Shown here: in pieces, positions 48,371 through 58,048 of the stretch
How positions within the stretch are numbered: position 1 is the first letter of the stretch
Layout of the letters: each line of letters starts with the position of its first letter
Source of the DNA: Setophaga petechia
Taxonomy: Eukaryota > Chordata > Aves > Passeriformes > Parulidae
Assembly: GCA_024362935.1 (NCBI GenBank)
Contig: JANCRA010000164.1
Coordinates: 558,001-622,000, forward strand
Length of the DNA: 64,000 nucleotides
Reading direction: 5' to 3'
The notes under the pieces: model-generated
Told to the model about the DNA's origin: nothing
Databases searched by the model: none
What the model saw: the letters and a program-made list of their open reading frames with translations, nothing else
Program-made: the position numbers and the translations under genes

Positions 48371-50043
48371 CCCCGTCTCCCTCCCAAACACACCCACTAT
48401 CCCCAGTTCTGGAACATGGTGACTTTTCATATCTATACAACTGGTGAGAAACCACATAACGGCGTGTGATTGTGTAAACTTCAAATTCCTGCCAGAGGAG
48501 ATGAATGGCAAAAGCATCACGCACCTTCCCTCAGCCCAGGCCAGGGCCGACACCACCCACAGCCCTGGGGCAGTTCATGTCCGCTTCCTGAGGGAATGTT
48601 TCCTTTCAGTTCCTCACACTTCAAGTCAGAAGAAAGGCTGAGTGGAAGTAGCACATAAGGGATACATGTTTACTTCCTCCAGATGAGCTCACTGCTCCCT
48701 ACGCACAGGGGAAGTACCCCCAAGCACAGGACCTGATGTGTGTTTTTAAAAGCTCGAGCCCCGGCACATCTTTATGGCCCTGCTTGAGGTGAAACTGTTG
48801 CCAGGATCCTCCAGTAATGCTACCAAACATGAGAATAGCAATCAGGGAGCACAGGTACAAACACACATCTGCCCTTTATCTGCCAGGTTTAGTTGGCTGT
48901 GCTCAGTCCTGGAGAATCAAGGTTGGGAGTTGCCTAAAGCTCCTCAAGAAGCTGACAGATTTTTGCCCTCACTAAAACAGTGCCTGCTCTGTTCAGATGA
49001 TATTGAAGGACTGTGACTTTGAAATTAAATGCAGAACTATTTGCCTTGCTTAATGGCTTGGACAGCCTTGCAGTTCTTGGGAAGTTCAATGCTGATTCCC
49101 TCAAAGAACAAACCATTTTTTAGCGAAAATACCTGGGTTTTTTTTTACCAAAATATAAGAGTCTCAGGGCCTCTGCACTCCCTTTAGGTGATCCACAATT
49201 CAAGTTGTTCATCCCTTTTGGCCCAGTGAAAGGACTGTCATGAAATTTAATCTTTGACATTGAATCTCACGGCTACCTGCAAGGAAGTCCTGGAGAACTC
49301 ATCATTAGGGGACCATGTGGTCATTTGAGATACTTCAGAACATGAAGATCGATGATTCCAAAGTTGTGCATTTCTCAGTCTAGGAAGAAAGGTGCTAAAA
49401 AGAGAAAAATGGACACAAAAGAATGGGGTCCTGCATCCAACAAATGTATTGTGCCACAAGGCACAAGGGCTTGGTGTGCCCTCATCCCTCCCAGCACAGG
49501 CAGCGCCTTTCCCCTCTGCCCCACACCACACACACTGCACCCTCCTGGGGACCAAAAGGCTTTGGGCTCCAGGATTTCCCCCCCAAATCAATGACTACAG
49601 GGCAGTGAAAAGAACAAGCACTTCCAATTTATTGAATCTGTCCTTTTATTTCAAGAAAAGCGCCCATCAAAGCAATTCTAACTTAGCAAAGGCTACAATT
49701 CAACAAACTAAGGAACATATTCCTGACATAGTGTAGAAAAATACCATCTATCAACACCAAAAATAGCCTCCTAAGACTTTTCCTCAAAGATTTCTTCTCC
49801 TTCCTAAGACTTTTCTTACATCTACTTCAAGACTTTAGAATTCCTAACATTAATCCCTTGGCTTCGTTCTGTCACTTCCTATGGTGAACCCCAATGTGTA
49901 ATTTATTAATGAAAGACGAATAGAAGGCATGAGATGGCCTTCATCCTACTGGCAGGGAGCACGACAAATTTCTACCTTGTATTTCATACAAAGAATGAAC
50001 TTTATTAACACTCCTGTTTATTCTCCTCATCTGCCTGGTATAG
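48371..50043. other. Intergenic, insertion site of ERV-C at its end
   Basis: No gene is supported. The last five bases (TATAG, 50039-50043) are the left target-site duplication of ERV-C. Confidence 0.45.
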
Positions 50044-50387
50044 TGTGGAGGGACAGGCGCTCGGAAGATAACGGGTTGTTACGGAAAGCTGCAAGAAGAA
50101 GCCTCTCTTCCCTCCTCCCAGAGATAAGGATCACCCTCGGAATGTAGCCAAGGAATGTAACCCCCCTAACATAGGAGGTACCAGTACCACCCTGTACTAA
50201 CCCCCAGCCCCTTTTTACGTAGGAAACCCCCCAAACTATAAAACCCTTAGAGAAGAGACAATAAAGCCTATTTGACCGTCCACCATATTGGTGCAAGCGT
50301 CGTCTATAGCCCGAGCAGGCCAGGGTGGAGGCCGCCGTGCTGTGCTTTGGAACCAGGTCGCCTTGCCTTCGGAACCAGAAGGCAACA
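50044..50387 (+). promoter_or_regulatory. 5' LTR of ERV-C (promoter)
   Basis: TGTGGAGGGACAGG to GAAGGCAACA. TATAAAA at 50237-50243 and AATAAA at 50260-50265 lie only about 20 bp apart, so the polyadenylation signal is at or before the start of a short R region, as in alpharetroviruses. Confidence 0.92.
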
Positions 50388-50390
50388 AAG

Positions 50391-50409
50391 TGGTGCCGAG
50401 AACCCGGGA
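50391..50409 (+). promoter_or_regulatory. Primer binding site of ERV-C (tRNA-Phe-like)
   Basis: TGGTGCCGAGAACCCGGGA follows the LTR after three bases. It matches the complement of the tRNA-Phe 3' end with one extra G. Confidence 0.65.
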
Positions 50410-50516
50410 ACGAAAAGCCCCGGGATCGGGATTTCTCCTGGACAGAGGACAGCGGTCACAGCGGCAGGACCGTCTGCGACACGGAGGGGGACGCCCCTCG
50501 GACCGGCCAGATCTCC

Positions 50517-53018
50517 ATGGAAGCTTTGGCAAAGGTCGTTGATTCAGTATGTATACAGTGGGGAATTAAATGCGAGCCCAGGTACTTATCTCTCGCTTTG
50601 CAGAGACTCCTGGAGCTGGGGACGATTGAACGTCCGGTAGAAATATTGCATGCAGATATGTGGCAGAAGTGTACCGTGGCTCTGGCAGAGGACACAAAAA
50701 ACACGGGCAGTGGGAAATTTCTTAAGGCGTGGGGAAAGGTAGAGGCAGCTCTACGCCAAGCTTTAGAGAATCAGGAGGTTTGGGCTGCCGCCCGGCCGCA
50801 TCTGATGGTTACACCGAAGGTGGGGGTGGCAGCGGAAACCCAAACCCCCCCCGCGGGCAGTGCGGGCGGGAGCGTGGGCACGCAGGGACCGGGCACCCCC
50901 CAATCCTTCCCGGACCCTGAGCCAGATCCCCCAGAACCTCCCGGAGATCCCCCAAAAATCCCGGAGCACATCTTGACCCTCCCGGGGGAACAGCTGGGTC
51001 CCAAAACCCCCCCGATATCCCCCGAGAAACCGGAGTCTTCTCTGTTTGTTTGTCCCCCGCCGCCTCCGGATTCGGTACACCCCGCAGAGACGCGCGCGCG
51101 GTGTTTCTGGGGCGAACTGACATCCGCAGCCCACGGCGTGGAGGCTGCAGTCAGCGCTGAAACAGGGGCGGCAGAAAACCGGCCGCCATTCAAAAATGGC
51201 GCCGCCGGACAGGGAGGGGGGCGGGGCCCGCGTGTCCGCGGCGGGAAATGCCTGGAGGGGGAGATTGCCGCAAGTACGCCTGCGCAGGAGTCCGGCGCTG
51301 GTCAGTACTGGGAGTGGACACACACAGACACGCAGGCGCAGGGAGGAACGGGGGGGCAGGCATTCGCCCGGGGGCTGCCCCCACCGCCGCCACCGTATAA
51401 GGGAGAAATCCCTCCCTGTGAGGGGCAGGGCGAGCCCAGGGAGTGGGAACAACCCCACCTCCAAGAGGCGGGGCGACGCCGCCTCTGGGGGGAGGAGCGG
51501 CACAGCCTCCAAGGGGAGGGACGGCGCCGCCTCCGAGGGGAAGGGCGACACCGCCCCCGAGGGGAGGGGCGGGGCCGAAGCCGAACAAAACGGCGAGGGA
51601 GACAGGAAGTGCGCTTTCAGTCCACTTCCGACCTTGATAGAAGCAACACCTCCTCAGACTGTTCCACAGACCTTACCGAGTCGGGCAGCGATTCGGAAAG
51701 GGAGCACACAGATACACAGCAGTTTCGCATGAAACCAAACAAATCTTTAAACAAGGTTAAGAACCAATCATATGAACTCAAGAGCCAATCATACGAACTC
51801 ACTGATTGGGGCAAAATAAAAATTGATTGTGCGGAATGGGCATCCGTGGCAGCTGTACATGCCTTTCCAGTGAGAATCACAGGAGCCCAAGGCAACCAAC
51901 AGAGAACATACACACCAGTAAATTCTAAAGATGTTCAAGCAATACTTAAAGCTGTTGCAGAAAAAGGAATTAACTCCAGAGTAGTATCCACGTTAGTGGA
52001 TGCAGTTTTTAATAATGATGATTTGCTGCCTTGTGATATAGTACAAATTACACGTATGCTTTTTGACGGGGCAGGTTTAATTGTTTTTAAACAAGACTGG
52101 ACCGATAACTGTGCCTCTGCCCTGGCTCAGACAGGGGGTGAGGGGCAACCACTGCACGGCTCGAGTTTATCCCGGCTACTGGGAAAACATGATGACGTAG
52201 CCACACCCCAAACACAGGCTGCACTGCTCAGAGCTGAGGAAGTCAGGGCAAGTTGCCGAGCCGCCAGGGAGGCGATTCGTTCAACTTGTAGGGTTGTGGA
52301 CAAGCCAGCACCCTGGTCCACCATAAAACAAGGGGAAAGTGAAGGATTTACACAATTCGTAGACAGGCTACAGGCGGCTGTGGACACCTCCACCCTGCCT
52401 CCTCAGGCGAAGGGCCCGGTGGTTGCTGACTGCCTTAGGCAACAATGTAATACAGTCACCAAGGACATTTTACGCTCCCTACCGGCCGGTGCCAGCCTGG
52501 CAGACATGATTAAACACGTAGTGAAAGAAGAGCAGCTGAGTCCCATACAAGCAGCTGTTCACACCCTAACCAGTGCACTGGCTTGCTTTAAATGTGGACA
52601 AGCGGGGCACGTGGCAGCGACATGTACCCAGCCGACACAGCCCACCCGTTCGGCTCCCCCATCCCAGCAAAACACGAGAGGGACTTGCTGGAGTTGTGGG
52701 AAAAAGGGGCACTTTGCTAGAGACTGCAGGTCCCGCCCACGGGGAAACGGGAGAGGGAGGGGGCGCCCGGGCCACACGCAGCCTCCTCCCGCTTTGAATG
52801 TGAGACGGCCCGTCCAGGTGAACCCCCAGTGGGGGGGAGGATACATTCTGCTCCCGCAGGAGACAGTCAATACAGCACCCCCCACACCGATACAGTTGCA
52901 GGGCTCTGCAACACCACAGATAATACCCCCACACACCTCAGTGCCACAAGCCACGCAAGCGCCACAGAGCCAGCAGGGGACGCCCCAAACCGGGATCCCT
53001 GGGTGGCCCTGGTCATGA
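50517..53018 (+). CDS. gag: ERV-C Gag polyprotein
   Basis: 833 residues from ATG 50517 to TGA, no internal stop. The matrix start (MEALAKVV) is alpharetrovirus-like. Residues ~90-420 are rich in Pro, Gly, Arg and Glu, with a PPPY late-domain motif ending at about residue 294 (51387-51398) that would recruit the budding machinery. A run of ~10-residue R/G/E repeats follows (51460-51590). Capsid is recognised by WASVAAVHAFPVRIT and the major homology region near residue 605 (EGFTQFVDRL). Nucleocapsid has two CCHC zinc knuckles (52584-52625 and 52686-52727) for RNA packaging. Earlier in-frame sequence from the LTR lacks an ATG, so 50517 is the natural start. A -1 slippery site lies near the 3' end. 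Confidence 0.92.
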   Translation: MEALAKVVDSVCIQWGIKCEPRYLSLALQRLLELGTIERPVEILHADMWQKCTVALAEDTKNTGSGKFLKAWGKVEAALRQALENQEVWAAARPHLMVTPKVGVAAETQTPPAGSAGGSVGTQGPGTPQSFPDPEPDPPEPPGDPPKIPEHILTLPGEQLGPKTPPISPEKPESSLFVCPPPPPDSVHPAETRARCFWGELTSAAHGVEAAVSAETGAAENRPPFKNGAAGQGGGRGPRVRGGKCLEGEIAASTPAQESGAGQYWEWTHTDTQAQGGTGGQAFARGLPPPPPPYKGEIPPCEGQGEPREWEQPHLQEAGRRRLWGEERHSLQGEGRRRLRGEGRHRPRGEGRGRSRTKRRGRQEVRFQSTSDLDRSNTSSDCSTDLTESGSDSEREHTDTQQFRMKPNKSLNKVKNQSYELKSQSYELTDWGKIKIDCAEWASVAAVHAFPVRITGAQGNQQRTYTPVNSKDVQAILKAVAEKGINSRVVSTLVDAVFNNDDLLPCDIVQITRMLFDGAGLIVFKQDWTDNCASALAQTGGEGQPLHGSSLSRLLGKHDDVATPQTQAALLRAEEVRASCRAAREAIRSTCRVVDKPAPWSTIKQGESEGFTQFVDRLQAAVDTSTLPPQAKGPVVADCLRQQCNTVTKDILRSLPAGASLADMIKHVVKEEQLSPIQAAVHTLTSALACFKCGQAGHVAATCTQPTQPTRSAPPSQQNTRGTCWSCGKKGHFARDCRSRPRGNGRGRGRPGHTQPPPALNVRRPVQVNPQWGGGYILLPQETVNTAPPTPIQLQGSATPQIIPPHTSVPQATQAPQSQQGTPQTGIPGWPWS
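52832..52838 (+). promoter_or_regulatory. Candidate gag/pro -1 frameshift site
   Basis: G GGG GGA in the gag frame has the X XXY YYZ phasing for a -1 slip and lies inside the gag/pro overlap. The -1 frame is open from here to the protease. A downstream stem or pseudoknot was not modelled. Confidence 0.55.
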
Positions 53019-53365
53019 AAATAGGGAAAGAACCCCCGAAAGTGTGGGGAACATGCCGCCTATACGGGAGCCATGACCACCACACCGTGGGGCTCCAGTT
53101 CTGGGCGGACACAGGGTCGGATTGTACAATAATCCCCCAATCATACTGGCCCAGACACTGGCAAATCACAGAAGTCCCCCCGGTGAACGGAGTGGGGGGG
53201 CAAACCCGGGCGTGGAAAAGCACCCAGCTGGTGGCTGTAACACTCCACACGAACAAGGGACCAGAACAGACCGTAGCAATTTACCCCTACATTTTGCAAA
53301 ACTCTCCACCCCTGATAGGGAGAGATGTCCTCGCTATGCTCGGAGTCAGGATTTCAAATTTATAG
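52838..53365 (+). CDS. pro: ERV-C protease (pro), by -1 frameshift
   Basis: A ~176-codon frame in -1 relative to gag. A Ser/Thr-rich linker leads to a retroviral aspartic protease with the active-site segment FWADTGSDC (DTGS at 53108-53119) and LIGRDVLAML near the C terminus. It acts as a dimer to cleave Gag and Gag-Pol in maturing particles. No dUTPase domain is present, unlike many betaretroviruses. It ends at TAG 53363-53365, directly after the pol slippery site. Confidence 0.88.
   Translation, partial: RIHSAPAGDSQYSTPHTDTVAGLCNTTDNTPTHLSATSHASATEPAGDAPNRDPWVALVMKIGKEPPKVWGTCRLYGSHDHHTVGLQFWADTGSDCTIIPQSYWPRHWQITEVPPVNGVGGQTRAWKSTQLVAVTLHTNKGPEQTVAIYPYILQNSPPLIGRDVLAMLGVRISNL
53356..53362 (+). 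promoter_or_regulatory. pro/pol -1 frameshift site
   Basis: A AAT TTA followed at once by the TAG of pro, correctly phased. The same heptamer and stop arrangement is used at the alpharetrovirus pol junction. A slip continues into the open pol frame. Confidence 0.85.
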
Positions 53366-56004
53366 TAGAGGCCACTGCCGTGCACCCTTTGCTGCCAATC
53401 AAATTAACCTGGAAATCATCAGATGTCATATGGCAGGAGCAGTGGCCTTTGTCAGAGAACAGAGTGGCAGCTTTACTAGAATTGGTTGATCGGGAACTGA
53501 AAAAGGGTCATATCGAACCCTCGATTAGCCCATGGAACACCCCTGTTTTTGTAATTCCCAAAAGGTCTGGAGAGGGTTTTCGCCTCATCCACGACCTGAG
53601 AGAGGTGAACAAGACAGTTGGACCCATGGGTCCTGTACAAACACTGTTACCTGCAAACTCAGCCATCCCTGAAGGACAGCCATGCGCAGTGCTGGACATC
53701 AAGGACTGTTTTTTCTCCATACCCTTGCACCCTGAAGACAGGGAACGATTTGCCTTCTCCGTGGTGTTTCCTAACGGCGCACGACCCAATCTCCGCTTTC
53801 AATGGAAGGTACTTCCACAAGGATTTGTCCACAGCCCCAGCATCTGCCAAATCACCGTGGACAAAGCGCTGACGCCAGTTCGGAACGCCTACCCCTCTGC
53901 AACCATCATTCAATACATGGATGACATCCTAGCTGCAGCCCCATCAGCGAGTGAAGTAGAACACCTGATATCTGCGATCACAGCAACCCTCCAAGCAAAC
54001 GGCTTCGAGATCGCCACTGCAAAGATCAAGAAAGGACCCTGCGTGACCTTCCTGGGTGTAGGAATCACAGATTCATACGTGACTCCTCCCAAGGTGAAGG
54101 TCCACCGAGACATTAAGACATTACATGACGTGCAGCGCTTGGTTGGATCGCTGCAATGGGTTCGCAACGTCATCCTGATCCCTCCTGAAGTCATGGAACC
54201 ATTGTATGAACTGCTGAAAGGAAAGCACTCCTGGGAACCAAAGAAACTGACACCACAGGCAGCGAACTCCCTGGATTTCATTGAACAGCAGATATCCACT
54301 GGCACGCTAGCCAGGTGGAACCCAGCGATGCCTTTGGACCTATATGTACACTTTACCCCGAAGGGGGGAGTGGGGGCGCTGGCCCAAGGACCCCCCGAGA
54401 AGTCTCGACCGATCCAATGGGTGGTCCTTGGAAGGCCTGCCCGTGCATTCTCCCCGGGAATCGAATGCATCGCCAACCTCATCAGGAAAGGCAGGAGACT
54501 CGCACTGAGACACCTAGGAACAGAACCAAAGAGAATTTATCTTCCCTTTCGCAAGCAGCCAACCACGGAGGCAACCACAATTTCAGAGTATTTAGCCCTT
54601 GCTCTCTCCGGCTTCGGAGGAGAGATCTCCTACTCCTCCAAACCACCTTGGACCCAGCTGCTGACCATCATCGACATAGACATACCACCAAAGGTCAAGG
54701 ACCGACCTCAGCCAGGACCAACAGTTTTCACGGATGCTTCTTCCACAACTTCAACTGCAACAGCAGTGTGGCAGACAGGAGAGCAGTGGCACTGTGTCAA
54801 AGCGTGTGACCCCACACTGTCAGTGCAGCAGCTGGAAGCAGCAGCAGTAGTTCTGGCATGCGGACTTTTCCGAGATGAGCACCTCAACATTGTAACGGAC
54901 TCTATATTCGTGGCAAGGCTCTGCCTAGCCATGACAGGACCAGGTGTGTCAACATCAACAGCAGCTCTGATGCTGGAAGAAGCACTGTCTTCACGGAAGG
55001 GCACCATATCCGTCATTCACATAAACAGTCACAACCCAGTCAAAGGTTACTTCCAGATAGGTAACGACAAAGCAGACGCCGCAGCGAAAGGCGTGTGGAC
55101 ATTGCAAGAAGCTCGTCAACTGCATGAGTCACTCCACATCGGGGCCAAAGCACTGGCAAAGAGATGCGGGATCTCAAGAGCGGACGCAAAACACGTGGTA
55201 GCTACGTGTCCTCACTGCCAGAAGTCGCCTTTGTGGACCAGTGGGGTCAACCCGAGAGGCCTCAAGCCTTCAGAGATCTGGCAGTCGGACTTTACCGTGT
55301 GCCAGCTGCTGAAACCCCGAGAGTGGCTTGCAGTGACAGTGGACACTTTCAGCGGAATGATCATAGCCACGCAGCATCCCAAAACTGACTCCAAAGCCAC
55401 AATTCAGCACTGGCTGACAGCCATGGCATGGCTTGGCATTCCCAAACAAATTAAAACCGACAACGGTTCCAATTTTACTTCCAAACTGGTGCAAGAATTC
55501 GCCTCGAAATGGGGCATCACTTTAGTACAAGGTATTCCTTACAACAGTACCGGACAAGCTATAGTTGAGAGAGCAAATCAGACCCTGAAAAATAGAATAG
55601 AGGTGTTGGCAAAAGCAGAAGGCTTTGCCAATTCCATTCCCTCAGGGGACCAGGCACGTATACTAGCAACTGCTTTGCTAGCACTGAATCAATTCCCCAG
55701 GGGGGAAGAGGCAAACAGTCCCATTCAGAAACACTGGGCCTCCAGAGTCTTAGAGGAGGGCCCACAGGTTGTGATCAGAAATGAGCTGGGGGAATGGGAA
55801 CAGGGCTGGAAATTGATACTCACGGGGCGAGGGTACGCAGCTGTCAAAAAGGACGGCAAAATTAGGTGGTGTCCGCTCAAATCTGTAAAGCCTGACCTGT
55901 GCAGTGAGCAGGATGAGACTGATGTGAATTGTGAGTTTCTGTTTACAGGACATGATCATAGGACGCCCTCGGGATGCGTACTCTCCCCTTCCAGAGGAAA
56001 GTGA
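53362..56004 (+). CDS. pol: ERV-C Pol: RT, RNase H, integrase
   Basis: 880 codons entered by -1 frameshift, no internal stop. RT begins near AVHPLLPIKLTW and includes LPQGFVHSPS and the polymerase site YMDD (53914-53925, about residue 185). RNase H has FTDASS (Asp at 54733), LEAAAVVLACG, VTDS and NDKADA. Integrase has the zinc domain HESLH...CPHC (55123-55218) and catalytic Asp 55288, Asp 55459 and Glu 55567, with 35 residues between the last two. The C-terminal domain includes LTGRGYAAVKKDGKIRWCPL. Every catalytic residue I can check is present. The end overlaps the env start by about 50 bases. The integrase and RNase H resemble those of ERV-D in this window. Confidence 0.94.
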   Translation: MVEATAVHPLLPIKLTWKSSDVIWQEQWPLSENRVAALLELVDRELKKGHIEPSISPWNTPVFVIPKRSGEGFRLIHDLREVNKTVGPMGPVQTLLPANSAIPEGQPCAVLDIKDCFFSIPLHPEDRERFAFSVVFPNGARPNLRFQWKVLPQGFVHSPSICQITVDKALTPVRNAYPSATIIQYMDDILAAAPSASEVEHLISAITATLQANGFEIATAKIKKGPCVTFLGVGITDSYVTPPKVKVHRDIKTLHDVQRLVGSLQWVRNVILIPPEVMEPLYELLKGKHSWEPKKLTPQAANSLDFIEQQISTGTLARWNPAMPLDLYVHFTPKGGVGALAQGPPEKSRPIQWVVLGRPARAFSPGIECIANLIRKGRRLALRHLGTEPKRIYLPFRKQPTTEATTISEYLALALSGFGGEISYSSKPPWTQLLTIIDIDIPPKVKDRPQPGPTVFTDASSTTSTATAVWQTGEQWHCVKACDPTLSVQQLEAAAVVLACGLFRDEHLNIVTDSIFVARLCLAMTGPGVSTSTAALMLEEALSSRKGTISVIHINSHNPVKGYFQIGNDKADAAAKGVWTLQEARQLHESLHIGAKALAKRCGISRADAKHVVATCPHCQKSPLWTSGVNPRGLKPSEIWQSDFTVCQLLKPREWLAVTVDTFSGMIIATQHPKTDSKATIQHWLTAMAWLGIPKQIKTDNGSNFTSKLVQEFASKWGITLVQGIPYNSTGQAIVERANQTLKNRIEVLAKAEGFANSIPSGDQARILATALLALNQFPRGEEANSPIQKHWASRVLEEGPQVVIRNELGEWEQGWKLILTGRGYAAVKKDGKIRWCPLKSVKPDLCSEQDETDVNCEFLFTGHDHRTPSGCVLSPSRGK
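55939..55948 (+). promoter_or_regulatory. env splice acceptor
   Basis: TTTCTGTTTACAG ends at 55948, four bases before the env ATG at 55952, with a good pyrimidine tract. A donor could be AAG|GT at 50534/50535, after six gag codons, the position used by alpharetroviruses. Donor and acceptor are both in phase 0 with the env frame. Confidence 0.6.
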
Positions 56005-57874
56005 CAGACCACCAAACCGTCAGACAGCGCCTGAGAAACCCCCAAGAGTGAGACCCAAGCAGCAACAGTGCTTCTGTGTGATACTGCTGCTGGGGCTTGT
56101 CACCAGAGGGCAAGCCAGCTCAGAACACTACCCCCATCAGCCCTTCAGGTGGGTCATGCAACATCTCACCGACAATAAGATACTCAAAGACATCACCACA
56201 CCGAACACCCCATCTTTCGTGCTTCGCGTTACAGATCTGTTTCCAGGACAACCAAAGGTAGACCCCCATTCTCCACACGCCACACACATGTACCTATCTT
56301 ACTGGTGCCCAGCTTCAAACCCAGGAAAGAGCTACTGTAACCAACCGGGGTGGGGACATTGTGGGCACTGGGGCTGTGAAACAATAGTCACGGACGCCAG
56401 GCCATCAGGGCCCGGATGGGACCCTCAAGAGCCCGACAAGTTCCTACAATTCACCTGGGCACCTGCAAGATGCAAAACACCAGTCTTCCTTCACGGAAAT
56501 TACTATCGGAACCGCCATAAAATCCCCAGAATTCGAAAATGCACTCATTACAACATGACAGTTTTACAGCCAAATCACCCTAGCTGGGCAGTGGGCAAAG
56601 CGTGGACAGTGGTCCTTCAAGGGTCAAAGCAATGGGTGAACGTACGAATTACCAGGCTTTTACCATCAGCACCCCGAGCAGTTGGACCCAACAAAGTGAT
56701 AAAAAGCACGCAGAAAGGGAGGAACGTAACCTACCCTAAACCCCTACCCACAAGGGACACAAAGGTCCCAACCGGCGATGAGGAAGCCTTCCAGATAGGC
56801 CACTCAGCCGTGTCAGATTCAGACCCGATCCTTCGTATGTTAGATGCTACCTTCCTATCCCTGAACGAATCTAACCCTAACCTAACTGACTCCTGTTGGC
56901 TTTGTTATGATATTAAACCCCCTTTTTATGAAGGAGTCGCTTTAGATACCCCCTTTAGTTATTCCACAGCCGATGCCCCCCACCAGTGCAGGTGGGACAC
57001 ACCCCGAAAGGGAATCACCCTGAGCCAAGTCACAGGTCGAGGCAAATGCTTTGGCAATGCAACCCTAGCTAAGCGGAGAGGAGACGTCTGTACCGAAATA
57101 GTCAAGCCTGACAGGAAAAATAATAAGTGGGTAGTCCCCTCCGCATCTGCTATGTGGGTTTGTCAGAAATCTGGGGTGAGTCCCTGTGTGTTCCTTGCCA
57201 AATTCAGTGATTCTAACGACTTCTGTGTCCAAGTTCTGATCGTTCCTAGGGTCCTGTATCACTCAGATGAAGAGGTGTATCACCTTTTCGAAGACCCCAG
57301 CCGGCTCCACAAAAGAGAAATATTAACAGGTATAACTATAGCGATGCTACTCGGCTTGGGAGCTGCTGGAACAGCAACAGGTGTCTCGGCCCTAGCGACT
57401 CAGCACCAAGGACTGTCCCAGCTGCAGATGACGATTGATGAGGACCTGCAGAGGATCGAGAAATCCATATCCTTTCTGGAGAAGTCAGTCTCCTCACTTT
57501 CAGAAGTGGTCCTGCAGAACAGGCGAGGTCTAGACCTCCTGTTCATGCAGCAGGGAGGCCTGTGCGCTGCCCTGAAAGAGGAGTGCTGCTTCTATGCAGA
57601 CCACACAGGAGTTGTCAGAGACTCCACGGCAGAGCTCCGAAACAGACTGGCTCAGAGACAAAAAGAGAGGGAAGCCCAGCAGGGCTGGTTCGAATCCTGG
57701 TTCAATCGATCACCATGGCTAACCACCCTGATTTCTACCCTAGCAGGTCCGCTGGCAATGTTGCTTTTAGCTGTTACCTTCGGACCGTGCCTGCTGAACA
57801 AGCTAGTCTCATTCGTCCGGAGTCGCTTGGAACGGACTGACATCTTTTTCGTAGGACGGCAACAGATGCTGTGA
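55952..57874 (+). CDS. env: ERV-C envelope glycoprotein, gamma-type
   Basis: 640 residues from ATG 55952, no internal stop. A long polar leader precedes a hydrophobic signal core at about residues 41-50. The surface unit has many Cys, N-glycosylation sites and a CWLC motif (residues ~315-318) of the CXXC type that forms a disulfide with the transmembrane unit. A dibasic Lys-Arg cleavage site is at about residue 455, followed by a hydrophobic Gly/Ala-rich fusion peptide. The transmembrane subunit has a heptad region, LQNRRGLDLLF and a CX6CC motif (57563-57589), then a membrane anchor at about 588-614 and a short tail. CXXC plus CX6CC defines covalently linked gamma-type Env. Combined with an alpha/beta-like pol it implies recombination. 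Confidence 0.92.
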   Translation: MIIGRPRDAYSPLPEESDRPPNRQTAPEKPPRVRPKQQQCFCVILLLGLVTRGQASSEHYPHQPFRWVMQHLTDNKILKDITTPNTPSFVLRVTDLFPGQPKVDPHSPHATHMYLSYWCPASNPGKSYCNQPGWGHCGHWGCETIVTDARPSGPGWDPQEPDKFLQFTWAPARCKTPVFLHGNYYRNRHKIPRIRKCTHYNMTVLQPNHPSWAVGKAWTVVLQGSKQWVNVRITRLLPSAPRAVGPNKVIKSTQKGRNVTYPKPLPTRDTKVPTGDEEAFQIGHSAVSDSDPILRMLDATFLSLNESNPNLTDSCWLCYDIKPPFYEGVALDTPFSYSTADAPHQCRWDTPRKGITLSQVTGRGKCFGNATLAKRRGDVCTEIVKPDRKNNKWVVPSASAMWVCQKSGVSPCVFLAKFSDSNDFCVQVLIVPRVLYHSDEEVYHLFEDPSRLHKREILTGITIAMLLGLGAAGTATGVSALATQHQGLSQLQMTIDEDLQRIEKSISFLEKSVSSLSEVVLQNRRGLDLLFMQQGGLCAALKEECCFYADHTGVVRDSTAELRNRLAQRQKEREAQQGWFESWFNRSPWLTTLISTLAGPLAMLLLAVTFGPCLLNKLVSFVRSRLERTDIFFVGRQQML

Positions 57875-58048
57875 ACTCATCAGGGAACACTGCCGGTCAC
57901 GAGAAAACTCGCCTGGCAGAAATTTACTCAGGATTCCCAAAACCCCTTTTTCCTTGTTAGACCCCAACCTTCTACCTCATTTAGTGCCTATATATATATA
58001 TATATGCATGTAACTACCTCACTCATTTGTGGGAGAGAGGGGGGGAGA
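57875..58048 (+). other. ERV-C 3' untranslated region with polypurine tract
   Basis: A (TA)n run lies at about 57990-58004. The polypurine tract GGGAGAGAGGGGGGGAGA, 58031-58048, primes plus-strand synthesis and ends exactly at the LTR. Confidence 0.8.

Noticed and set aside
47601..48556. Long frames on both strands
   Set aside because: Product of the 21-bp minisatellite, whose unit is a multiple of three.
57990..58004. TA dinucleotide run before the ERV-C 3' LTR
   Set aside because: Short microsatellite with no further meaning; not listed as a separate element.
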